DNA from: Gavia stellata
Lineage: Eukaryota; Chordata; Aves; Gaviiformes; Gaviidae
Assembly (NCBI RefSeq): GCF_030936135.1
Contig: NC_082613.1
Coordinates: 3,968,001 to 4,032,000 of the forward strand
Direction of reading: 5' to 3'
DNA length: 64,000 nucleotides
Below the pieces are notes generated by a model, which was not told the origin of the DNA, made no database searches, and saw only the letters and a list, made by a program, of their open reading frames with translations. Made by a program: the position numbers and the translations under genes. Shown here piece by piece: positions 49,763 through 62,480 of this stretch. Each line of letters begins with the position of its first letter. The stretch's first letter is position 1.

Positions 49763-51610
49763 TCATTGGGTACCATCAGACTTAGATTCCCATCTTCGTG
49801 AATTTGCAAAAGACAATGACAAAGCTACACCAAACACTCTCCAGAAGTACTCAGAGCTGGGAACAGAACAAACGGAGAGAAATTCCAGCAAAGGGGGCGG
49901 TAACTGATTCTAGCTCCAGATAACAGTCATTACCAGAGAAGCTCATAAATCCACCCAATTTAAACAGAGTGTCAGGCAGCATCCCGTTCTGCATTGTGTG
50001 TCGCCTCAAGGGATCTACAGCTGCTTGTTCTGATCAACGACTTCCATTCTATCTTTCAGGTTCCCAAAAGTCACTACTTCCTGGAAAATGTTTGTGGGGG
50101 TGCTATTTCTGAGTATCTGTGTGGCCTTAGGGAGAAGGAGCAGAATGTGTTACTCTTCCAATAAACAGACCCCAACTACTGTTTGGTTGTCACTCGGGTG
50201 GCTGGGAAATGCACTGATGAGTAAAACAATGTATATTGGCAAAATCAACATGACAGAAGTATGGAGGTTGTTTAAATGTTGACTTTGGGATCTGATTTTT
50301 CTAATGCAAAGTGTCTGTTGGAATACGAAAAGTCTCCTTTAAGAAACAGTGCCAGTGTCTCTCCTGGGACTTGTAATTAGACACCTAATACCCCATGCTC
50401 CTTGAAGCATGAACACATGGATAGCATCACCTTCACTGTCACACTTTTGGTGTCTTCTCTGCAGTTGCAGAGCTACCCTGTGTCTTGGCAGATGAAGATT
50501 ACATGAGGAGGACATGAGACTACACCATGGTAGTCTTAACTCTGGTTTTGCCTCAGGCATTTGGTTTGAAGTACTATGACTTAATAAAAATGAGGCAGAC
50601 CTTTGGGAGAAAGCTTACGTTTACTGTTTGGAAAAAAAACCCACAGCTTTGTTACAGAAATCTATGGATTTATTAAAGAATGATGCAGATGTGAGATGAT
50701 GAACATCCCTGGCAAGTAGTTGGTTCCAGGTACAGTGTTAGGCTGACTCTCATGTGCTCCGAGTGATTTCTCAACAACTCCTTCCTGCTACATAAAAAAA
50801 AAAAACAAAAAATTTGTACTGTGGTCAGACATCCCTTTTAGGGATGTGCTGCAACAATTGCTAAGAGTGAGAGGGAGTCATGACCTTGCTCTTATTCTAG
50901 CAACTCTATTAGGGGAAATTCTGTGGATTTATTTCAGCCACATTTTGTCTCTTCCAGCAAAGTTCTGTAGTTTCCAATGCACCAATAAGAGCATAAGGGG
51001 ATTTTGCCTCCACTGTCATGACTTTTGAATGACCTTGCAGAACAAGGACTATATGATGAAATCACCTCATAAAATACTCTTTTGAGAAAACACCATGTCA
51101 TACACTGCTGGGATGAACTGTCCAGAACAGGATGCTGGGAATAACTCTGACATTTTGGATAAACCTATAAAACAAGACTCTGGACTCACCCCACAAAGTG
51201 GAGAGAGAGAGGCATGAACCTGTGGGACTTGATGTCAATCAAGCAGACGCATCAAATCTCTATGGCAGCCTGCAGTGTGAATGGGGATAGAGGAAGGTTG
51301 TTTCTTCTGCCATGCAAAAAGGTTCAGCATCTTGGCTACCTTCACAAGTGTGTGATATCGCCTTCCTGACTTCTGCAGTGAGGAAACTCAGCTCACAAAA
51401 GCTTTGTCCTCCTGTATATCCAGGTAACTTCTAAATAGGCTGTTTGTGCCTAAGTAGAATAGTAGGTGTACGCTGAGACCCAGTGCTGTAACAGCTCTGG
51501 CACCAGGGATGACACAGTGCAAAGTGGTATTCCCAAATAACAGCTCTGGGGAACAGCGTTGAGGGGAAGAAATTGATAAAATGAGAAAAAATGAGAAAAC
51601 AGTGACACAA

Positions 51611-51637
51611 TTTTTTTTTTTTTTTTTTTTTTTTTTT
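51611..51637 (+). repeat. T27 homopolymer
   Basis: A run of 27 T on the + strand. It could be a plain homopolymer or the poly(A) tail of an old minus-strand insertion. The sequence to its right does not resemble a known retrocopy, so it is called only as a simple repeat. Confidence 0.9.
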
Positions 51638-54600
51638 ACTATTGTAAAAAGTCATTGAAAGAAAGGAGCAGATGGAAATGTTTTGTGTTTAGTGAAAGGT
51701 GAATACAGGTTGGGCAGCAAACTCTTCTTACTGTCCTGAAACGAGCTGCTTACCGAAATGCTGAGCCTGTGATCTTGCTTTAAAAACCATCCCAATACAG
51801 CGTCACACAGTATGGAAGAGATGGTAGGGTGATACGCATTTCTTCCTGCACTGTTTTGAAATGCATTGCGCTAGATGCATGAGATGTTTTACAGCTGGAT
51901 GCAAGCCTCTTTCATGGCCAAGAAGGGAGGGCAAATGGACCACAACAGAAAGCAAGAGGTGAGATGTGAAGAGAGGCAGAGTGGCTTGGTGCTTAGATAA
52001 AGAGCAGGGAAGCCACGAAACTGGAGCTGGTGCCACCAGAACAGGAGATCTGCTGAGCATCTGGAGTGGGTCTGTTGATTCCCCATGCCTGACCTGCCCT
52101 GCTTGTAAGGAGGGATAAAGCAGGATAAACGCAGGAGCAATGGACACATTCAGGCAGGAGGAGGGGGTGAGGAAGGAGTGAGCAGCTGACAAGACTGAGA
52201 GGTGCTCAGTGGTCATGACTTGGGGGAAATTTCAAGGAAAGCAGCATTGAGATCTGGAGGGAGGTACTGCTGCCTGCTGGAAGAGATTGGGAAAGGGAGT
52301 TTTTTGTGTATTCGTATGCTATATGGGGCCCAGACATTTAGATCACTGTGCAAGCACTGCACTTCCATGTGTTCTTTCTAAATGCGTGGGCAATCACAGC
52401 TGAATGTGTATTTTCTAACCAGCAGTGCTGCATTCATCTGCACTGGCTGGTAGTGGCTAATCTTGAAAAGAAGTAGTACTTCCCTGTCTGCTTGTACCTC
52501 CCTGACCTGAGCAGCGACAGCGGAATCACTTGCACTAAACATCTGTCTGGAATCCGTTTGATAAAGTCCAAGACACAGGACAGCTTCCTATGCATGCTTT
52601 CCTAATGGCCTGGCTGCCTCGAGGGCAGATATGACCGTCTGATTCCCATTGCAGTGAAATTTCAGAAGCAATTTTATTTGTTCCGGTTGTCTTTAATTGA
52701 ACATCTGGGTTAATAACAGGGAGATTCCCAAGGTTGGCATCAGAGTTGGGAAGGAAAAGGAGTAATTTTGGAGTTCTTCCTTAAACCCAGCTTCTTTGTT
52801 AGAAATGTCAGTGTTATTTAATTGACTGTTAAATCCTAATCACATGAACACCCTCCCCGAGTGTAATCTCCTGTGATAAATTGCCCAGTATTCGCGTCAG
52901 AGGCGCATTCTGGTCTCCAGCCTTTGCTAGACTGAGAGTGCTCTGTGATTACAGCTGTTTTTTGGAGAGGGAACAAGGGAGGAATGGGTCTTATTTCAGT
53001 TTAAATGGACTTAAAAAGACAGTTGACTCCAGATTTGGATAAAGATACCATTCTCTAATCTGCTTGAGGTCTTCATACATGTAGCTATTTTTTCCATGCC
53101 TTTCAGCAAATGCTTACAGGGTCCAGGTCTTACCAGACCAAGGCAAGGTGGTACAGCCAGCCGTTAGGGGAGAGCAACCAGGCAACTGCAGCAGGTCTCA
53201 TCTCACAGGCAGAAAAGAAGGAAAAGAATCAGTTAGGTTAGGGTTAGGTAGGAGCTAGTTATCTGTTGGAGGTGGCCTGCACACAGTCAGGTCTCTAGGA
53301 TCAGGAAAGAGAACTTGAAGGTGGAAATGGTAACTAGGTATGAAGAAGGAACTGAGCAGATAAGAGGAGGATGGGAAGGAAGACCTGTAAGTTTTCAATA
53401 AAACCTTTCTTGTCCTACAATCCTCTAATATGTCCCCATTTGATTGTTGTCATTCTCCCCCCTCAGAGATTTCACTCTGTCTTGGGGTGTCTCAGAGCAA
53501 CCAGAGCCAGAAAGATATGCCAGAGTCAGAGCAAGGTGCTGGCATCCCTGAGGAGCACAGATGTTGTGCGGGGTGAGTGTGCAGGAGACAGTAAGTGAAT
53601 TCTGGGATGCTCATGACTCCACTGGCACTGCATTCTCCAAACCTTGGGAATTAGGAAGGTGGCAGCACCTGTGGGCTGCGCACCAGAAAGGTCTCTGACC
53701 TCAGGCCTCCACACTTGGAAGAGGAGCAGAATTCATTGGATCTCAGATGCAGATTTCCATCCCACTGTGAAGCCACTTATATTTACACCCAGTTGAGAGG
53801 GCAGGTTTAGCTTTGCTCAGACAGTCTCCATTTAGAGATTCCTCATCTGATGTTTTCTTAACTCTCAGGGCAGCAGCAAAACAGCAAAGGACTCTGTGCC
53901 TGCCTCTGGGAAGGTGGTGCTGTGCAGCAGCAGCCTAGAAGTCCGCTGGGGGCGAAGCCAAGACACCAGTGTTCTGCAGCAGAAGAGGAGCAGCCCTGTG
54001 GGAAGCAGCTTGCAGCATGGACATGTCTAGGTAGGACAAGAAGTCTGGCCCAGACTGGCTGCACATGTATGCCAGATGCAGGCAACTACATCTGGCAGAG
54101 GCATGGTCTGGAGTGACTGTCCCTGGTGTCAGGCATCTGTCTCCCTTCTGGAATGCAAGGCTTGTGCTGAGACCAGCTTGTTGGGTGTGATTTTTCCCTG
54201 TAATTTTAAAGCTATGGCACTAAGGGAAATGGCAGCATGTATTGTGGGCTCAGGAAACACAGCCCTGGCTGAGTCACTGGGCTACAATGCACCCTGTATC
54301 AGATGCGTGTTCCCAGGCATGCTGCCAGCATCCAGCCCAGCAGCAGCTGTGACGGGCCCGATGTCCCACCACACTCGCAGCATGTCCTTTGGCATGGCCC
54401 TGCTGACAACAGCGTATTACCTCAGCCCATTGCAGGCACATCACAGGCCATCTCATTTTATCCAAATACCATTTCCCTCCCCAGTCCTGAATCATCACCA
54501 GGCTAATATCAGTGCCTGTGTGTCAGTACCAAAGGAATGCTTGATAATATCCCTTTTTCTCCTCAGCTTTCTCCCAGCTCCCTTTAAATCCAAAATAATT

Positions 54601-57600
54601 TGTACTTCCTTATGACCCCAAAGGCAGTACAAAACAAATGTATCAACATGAAAGTAAGCGTTTTAATCAGTAAAATCCAGGATTTTTTTAAAAAAAATAA
54701 TAACAGGACCCTGAAGGGAGAGAGACTGAGAAAGGAAGAGCAAACAAAAAGAAATGCTATGTATGTTCTGGCTAGGAACCAAAGGCCCTCTGGGCCAGGT
54801 TTGGATAAAATAGGGCTTAATTTCTGATGTGAGAAACCGCTAGAGTGAATCTGTAGCAAACAAAGGCCAATTCACAAAGGGACGTAGGCCATGGATGGAG
54901 GAGGAGGGGGCAGCCTGCCAGTTCTGCCAGCTCCTGTGATTTTATCATGTCTTGCAATATCAGATGTTTCACTTGCAGCTTCCTTTTCTGCTTCCATTTT
55001 TAAAAAACTGCATTTCTACTCATGAAGTCTAGAGGGAAAAACTTGAAATACACCCCAAAGATGGTCCAGAAACCAAAAGGCAGATTAAAACACCAGAGTT
55101 CATTAACTTAATGAAAATTAAATTGAGATTCTTAAACAAGGCTCAGGGAGAGGAAGGGGGGGGTTAAATGTTTGGGCTGGGCAGTGTGAAATGCTTTCTT
55201 GGACCATGAACAACTGTTTACATTTGAAAAGAAATGCTGTGTCAGCAGTCCTAGTGGGCTCATCGCTCAGTGACAGCATTTATCTCCCTGGAGAGCTTCC
55301 AGTGCCAGAGGAGTGTGAGATCCCCTGGAAACGGTAGGACTCAGCACTGCCCTCTTCCAGACCACCAAAAACTCTCCGCTGCAGATCAGGGGGGTCAGAG
55401 AGATGACATAAAGCCAACTATGGTAACAGGGTAGTACAAACCTACCAAGGGAATTCTTTCCATAATGGGAATCTTGCCTGATTCTTAAAAGGATTTCAGT
55501 CCACTTTTTCCCTTGGGAGCATACCAAAGAGCATGTACGCAGACCTGTGGCTTTTCCATCGCAGCCCACAGTATGGGTGGTACCGATGGGAATGTATCAC
55601 AGTCACGTCCTCTTACGTACTCTGATTCTTTCCAATAAACAGAGCAGAGAGGTTGTTCTGAAAACCTAAAGCTTTTCTATTAGTTGCACACTGTGCTTAA
55701 TACCCTTGATAATTAAACAGTTGGCTGGTAGAATATACTTTTTTTTTTTAATTGCTCAGATCTAGGCAATGTGTTTGGTAGTCAGCTCTCAAACAACTAG
55801 GCATTTACTGCAGCTACAGAAACTAATGGCATTATGTGCAGTGAAGACAGCTTTAGTCGCTCTCAAGAAGGCTGTTGGGGATACAGGATTGCTTCCCCCA
55901 GGGGTCATCCCTGTGTTTTCCCATGATATTATCTGATTTTTGAGGCCAGTTGTGGACTCAGGAATTCTACCCACGCACATTTCTTCTGGCTGTTGTAGGT
56001 CCTGGGATGACAGTAGGTCGGCCCACACAGGGCAGCCTGTGGCCATTTACCAGCCCAAGCCAACATAAGCTCATTCCTAATTTTTGATTTTGAAAACATT
56101 GTTATGGGAGTGTAGGGAACAGAACTTCCGGGTCACCATGTCCACTTTGGGCTTACTTCAGGCAATCATGACTTGAGCTCTCCCCATAAGCTTTGTGGTT
56201 GAACACAAGTGGGTGTGAGGTGCATCTGTGGAGCAGTTTTGGCTGTTTTGAGGTTCAGTCCCAAGAGAGGCACTTCTAGAAATTGCTGCTTGAGTTGCTG
56301 CCACTTTAGCAGGCCAAATCCATTAAGTTTTCAAGCAGATATTCAACTGAAGAGCTGAGGTGTCATGATGTAGTTGGTTGACAGGAGGTTGGTGGAGCTT
56401 ACATCAAACACCACTTTATGTTACTGAAGCATTCAAGCCCCATCCCAAAAGCAGGGAGGCCGTATATACAGTGGGAAGGCGAGGGATGAAATAACTTGCT
56501 GCAGTTTGGATGACAGCTTGTGGTAGGAATCCAAATTGCTCCATCTCTTCTGCGCTGGAGGGATGTTGCCAGGCACAGGCGTATACAGACTTTTGTACGC
56601 CCAAGGCACCAGCTTCAGTGACAGCCGGTCTCGTAGCACTGGTGACAGATGCTTTAAGTTACCTTCCAAGACAAATGTACTGGAAGTGGCTGATAGGCCG
56701 GTAGCCCTCTCTCAGCCTCCTGGTGCCATGTGCAGGTGTCCCTTGCTGGGGAAGGGAGCCATAGCCACCGTGTGCTCAGCCACACACCACTGCTTCCAGC
56801 CTGCCGGTGTCTGGAGACCAGCCCCAGCATCGTTAGGGACCCCTCTATGGGCACTGGCCTGCTCAGCGCCTGAAGGTGGGCAGATGCAGGTTTTCTGCTG
56901 TGTTACACAGGCTCCATGTGACTAATGGAAGGGAAACAAGAAGTGTTTGACCCTCGTTAGTGTCATAATTTCAAGTGATGCCCACCCATTGCCTGAATAG
57001 TCTTTTACGCTTGCAGGGCTCTGACAAAGAGGGCTGTGTTCTTGCTGTATATGATTAACTAAATCCTGTGTTAGATGTAACAGGCTGAACGGGGAGCTGA
57101 GGATGCTGTTTGCAAAGATAAAGGCTATGCAACTGTACTGGCACAGGCAATGCCTCTGCAGTAGTTTTTTTTGAGTGGAGAGAGAGGCTGGCTCCTGTTT
57201 TTAGCCTGTGTAGCTGCGGTACTAACAGTACATACTTGAGATTTGAAAAATCCCTTTGTTTGGCCTCCCTCAGGCTTCCCACGTGGAAAAAGGGTGTGTG
57301 GGGATGGGAGTGTATGTGGCTGTGAACACAGTGTGCTCTCTGCTGTTTGCATCGCCCAGGCTAATCGGGGCAATTGTGAGGGAAGGAAAAGTCACTCGCC
57401 TGTGTAACAGGAATTGCTTGGCTACCACAACCATGGAGGAGAGGCTCTGCACATCACCCATCAGGGAAGCCCCCCAGGGATCAGGTTCTCCTGTACAAAA
57501 ACTGTTCTTTTCCCACTGTTTAGACGTAGACTTGCTCAGACATCACTTCTTTCCTACTGTTTCCACTTGCCTCTGTTCTGAACCAAGACCACATATATCA

Positions 57601-60600
57601 AAATACTACAAGGATCAGCTTCTTGCAGGATGAGGAGATACAGATGAGTCCCCAAGACTTTACATGCTAATTCATTTCAGCACCACCTGTCTCCTCTGCT
57701 CATCATCTAACACTATTTTTATTACTCATAATTTTTCAAATGGAGTAAAGTAGTTTGGGCAGCTCAATTTGACTGCAAATGCTTTTGAAGATTGACAGGA
57801 ACAACACTTAAATTGTTGCATTCCAGCATGAGCATACCTTTCACATCAGTGATTGGGATAAAAATGATATATTGTCATGGTGTTCCAGGTTTAATTTCAC
57901 CTACAGCATCTGTATGTTATATGGCAGCAGCCATTAAAATGAATGATGCCAAAACCAGACAGAGCTCATGCTCTTAATTGTAGGGGCCATTTGCTCTGCT
58001 GATGACAGACAGTGACTGCCTGTGTACGTTGACTTCACCCCATTCATGTATTTCTATGTTTTTGCTGTAGTGTTTGGTATGGAGGCAAGTGAGAATATCC
58101 TTTTTGTACCATCTGTGGTGCGGTTCTTTTCCAAGTGTTCTGAAAGATTAACTTGTGCTCAGACAAGTGTGATGTCTTTGAACTGAACGGAGAGATGCCT
58201 GTGGGAATTCATGCCAGCTTCAGGAACTGGTCTAGGAGACACCACTCAGAAATAGTAGAGTTCAAAAGCTTCTCCACCTTATCCTGCTATGGTTATGTCT
58301 TAGTTGAGATTGCTGTCCACAGCACAGCCCTTTCCAAGCACATTCACTCAAGGGAGGAGCAAGTGTAGAGGCAAACGTGGTACAACTGCCTATGCAGTTT
58401 ATTGCCCAAATGTAAGTCCTTTGCATGTAGAAGTATCTCATCACGTCATAGTGTGGTGTTCATTAACACGCAGGGCATCATTTTTAACGGGTTTATGTTA
58501 TGTATTCAGCATGGGTTAGGGAAGCCAGTGGGATTGGGACAAGTGTGAGATCTATATTAGATGCTTTCTGAAAGTGTCATTAGGACAGTATATTTTGTGG
58601 TTTTTTTTTCTGTTTGTGAATATGTGCATGTCTATGTGAGACTTTTATAAGGAGTCTTTACCTGTTTGCTAATTGCTGCAATGCAAAACACTGCTGCATT
58701 TGGCATCTGGTTTCCTATGAACACCTTCACTTCTGGATATCACTTTGGTAATCCTAACGAAAGCCATCCTGACAGCTCTGACTGATTGTCCCCATTTATA
58801 AAAATGCATCTTAATACCTAATCCTCACCACCACTGCCAGCCAGGCAGTTTCATTGTTAAAAAGATTAAACTATTATCCCATGCAAATACCAACCTCTAA
58901 TTTTTAAATGTTAGGCTAGAGTCTTCCAATGATGGAAAATGCCAGGATGCATGGGACATTGTATTCCCTGGAGTTTTGTGGCCAATATGTTAAAACTCTG
59001 TGAAATGTAACCCACTGTCTCACTCATTATTTCTGTAGGTGAATTAGTGTCCCCTCCCCCAATCCAAACTCAGCTGGTTTGTAATTCAGAAATGAAAGTG
59101 AAGCATCTTTTTGTTTTGCTTTTAAAATATTTTTTAAATTCTGCTTGAGTCACAGGCTAAAATTATAGTTGATTTTGGACTATTTACAGCACAAGGATTT
59201 TAATAGCAGGCGTTCACTGAAAACTCAAAGAACAGTCCCCAGACATGGACAATTTAAACTCTTTGCTACTGTGTCTTGTACTAATACCAACTTTTTCCCA
59301 TGGATCAGTATCAGACAGAGACATGATCTAACCGAGGTGCATTTTGAGTCAGATTCCTGCTCTCTCAGAAGAGCAGACTGTTTGGCTTACATATTTAGAA
59401 GGCTTTCATGAAAAGTCATTTGTACCGCATTGGGTTTTCAAGCACCTTTGGGTTTTATCAAGTCTGCTTTGAAAGGTGTGATTACACCCCAACATACGTT
59501 TTAAATTAAGCCATTTTGGCTGACAGGAGTCTAATGTAGAACAGATTTCAGTAGCTTGAGTTACAGGCAAAGATCCCCACGAGATCGAGTTTGGCCAGCT
59601 GAACACTTGCTAAAGGATGACTCATTTAATCTTTGTCAGCGTGGTAGATGGTGCATGTTAAACCGCACAAGCGGACATATCTAACAGTAAACCTTTGTCC
59701 AGGCCAGCTCTTGGTGTGGGGCACTGCTGTGCAGCAGCCCTACCGAAGCTCGCAGGGTAGTTGCAGATGCCTGTTCTTGCGCGTGAGTGAAGGCAGCAGC
59801 AGCCCGAGCCGTGGGGGTGACGTATAGGGCTGGCACGTTTGTTCATGTCACTTGCTGGAACTGCTGAGCTATTGCATGCAAGATCTGGAAAGTCAGCATG
59901 GTCTAGAGAAAGTGATTAAACAAAGATACGGGGGCCTAAGGAAATGCCCTGGTTAGCTGAGATTTATGAGCCATGGTCGGTCGGATATGTCACTTGAAAC
60001 TGCCAAAACAGACGGGGATGGGCCTTGGCCCTTCCTGGATGTGGTGGAGAGCTGCAGGCTGTACTTTCCCCATCCATTTGGTGTCCATGCTACAACACAG
60101 CTGTCTGAGTGATGCCTGTAGCTTCAGGCATCTACGCTCTTCCTTGGTGTTTCTTGCCCTGTTTACTTTCCATTAGTAAAAAGAATTCTGCAGTCTCACT
60201 TATTTTACATCTTCAGTTTTCAAAAAAGAAAGATATTTTTCTACATGGACTTGACTTCTTCTGCAGATTTTTTACTGAGCAGGGGAGCTGAAGTGAGGAA
60301 CTGTGAGGCTGCGTGGTGGTGCTGTGTGGTACTTGTGATGGCACTGCACTACGCTTGGGGCAGGATCCGACACTGACAGAGCTGCAGTATGGGCTGAAGA
60401 ACAGATCTCTGGGTTTGATCCGTAGCTGCTGATATGGTTGGGGAGTCTCCTGCTTACATTAGAGCGCTTCTGTCTATAGCAGAAAGGGACTCTGAAGGGT
60501 TATATTTTAATAAGGCAGTATCTCTCTGCTTTGCCTGAAGTAAGAGAATGACTGGAGTTAATGTCTTGTGCTTCAGTGATTTCTTCTCCCACTGGTTCTG

Positions 60601-60780
60601 GAAATGAAGGGTAGTCACCAGCCTCCAGAACAGCTCCTGAGGCTTCTTTTCAGAGCTAAAAAGAGCCAGTGTCCAAGCTGAGGAGAAGACAAACCAGATA
60701 CCCACTAACCACAATGATCTGGAGAACCAGGAGTGACCTGTGGGATGAGGATCTGTCCTATCTCTCCATGTTGCACAGCT

Positions 60781-60820
60781 GTGAAAGGGGTGAGAAGATG
60801 GTGAAAGGGGTGAGAAGATG
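60781..60820 (+). repeat. 20-bp perfect tandem duplication
   Basis: GTGAAAGGGGTGAGAAGATG is present twice head to tail without mismatch (60781-60800 and 60801-60820). Purine-rich, no gene context. Confidence 0.95.
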
Positions 60821-62401
60821 GTGCCAGGTCCCCTGCAGCAGTTGTCCCCTTTGCCACAGCTGCCTTGTCATGCCAGGAGGTGACTGGGGAAACCACCAGC
60901 CACAAAGTGCAGAGTTTCCTGGAGTGCCGACTGTCTTCATCTCAAGGAGGGGATCTTCTCCTGGTACCTTTTATCTTTAAAACAGTTTATCAGGGAAAAA
61001 ATGAGCTACAGGGGCTAGAAATGGCAGTCAGGCAGGTGAATGATTTCAGAGGAGAAAAATGCTCATGAACCTCTCTGCTCCTCCCAGGCAAAGAAGCTGC
61101 CAGCCTTGATGTGGCATGTCATTTATCAAGCTGTCACCCCGGGGCCTGGAGATCATTCTGCTGAAGTCGGTTCACCCAGGAGGGAGCGTGGGGCACACCT
61201 GTAACCTTTGCCTCCCAGAGCTGTCTGCGGTTGTCCCCAAGGCTTGCTTTTGACTGCAAATGCAACAATAGGCTGCGGGGGAGGTGGGGAGGGGCTGTGG
61301 ATTTCAGTGGGTGCTCGTACCTGCAGGGGTGGGAGCGGGGAGCATGTGGAGAGTGCCCTGGAAAGCCTCTGCTCCTCTGTTGCAGGGGTGTGTTGTAGCC
61401 GAAGGGGCACTCTCCCATTACAGTGAGCAGCAGTACAGCCCATCTCTGCCCCGGGGGTCCCAGCATTAGATGAACCCAAACCCACAGAAGATTCGTTTTT
61501 GGGGAGGGATCCCTAGTGCTGGATTTGCTGAGGGTGGTTGAGAGCCGCTTCAGAAGATTGCTAGTAGCCTTGCTGAGATGCAGACAACCTCCCAGATCTG
61601 ACTTACTGCAGGCAGACAGCTCCTGTCTAAAGGTTGGGGCTGTCGGGTTTTGTTTTGAAGTAACTCTTCCTCTCCCCATCAACTAAAGACCTGGGCATGC
61701 ATGTTCAGATTTTCTTTTTAATGCTAGTTTTTAGATGTTATAGCACCTTAGTATGTGTGGCTTATCTTACAGCAAAGGACAAAAGAAGAGTCCCATGCCC
61801 ATTCACCGTCTGTGCACAGGCAGGGCAGCTGCTATCCAGCCATCGGTGGGCTGTACAGGCTTTGTGTTTGCTGAGGATATGAGCTGCAATATGCTAGCAG
61901 AGACAATAGCTAGGCAGGAGATGAAAAACACACCTGGTAGGAAAAATGAGTGGATGCCAGCTTTTTTGGAAGTAATATGCAAGTATCTGTATAGAGGGAG
62001 TGGTCTTTAAACCAGGGTCACTATCAGGCCACTTAGTCCCACTCTTCTTGGTTATTGTATTATTTATACAGTACTTCAAGGGTATCAGGGCACTCTGCAA
62101 GCAAATACTAGGGGAGAATCCACTCCCCAGAAAGTCTGCAATAAGACCTTACAAGCATTAAATCCCTGACTCTCCCTTTTTGCCATAACCTGGAACACTT
62201 TCCTGCTCCAAAGTCTCCTGAGGTCCCTTTTCCTTCCCTTCATCAGTTGCTTTGTTCTTATTACATGTAAGTTTCTAGATTAGAGCAGATGCTTTTCTTG
62301 CTGATATTTAAGAAGATGTTGTCATGCATCAAGGAATCAATTTAATTTCTTAGCCACTGAATATTTACAGATATTTTATTGCCTTTTTTTAAGGTCTTGC
62401 T

Positions 62402-62480
62402 CCTTTTTGGTGTTTGTTTTTGTTGGGGTTTTTTTGTTTGTTTGTTTGTTTTGGGTTTTTTTGTTGTTTTAAATTTTTTC
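62402..62480 (+). repeat. T/G-rich low-complexity tract, (GTTT)n
   Basis: T-rich sequence with GTTT units (TTTGTTTGTTTGTTTG near 62435-62450) and scattered GGG. It is simple sequence in the gene-poor right part. Confidence 0.85.

Noticed and set aside
51600-51660. T27 run as the tail of a retrocopy
   Set aside because: The adjacent sequence shows no coding-like or known repeat structure and no visible target-site duplication.
54076-54615. 179-codon + frame
   Set aside because: No family resemblance, no promoter or splice context, length compatible with chance.
61134-61682. 182-codon minus-strand frame
   Set aside because: Same reasons; locally GC-rich sequence lowers stop frequency.
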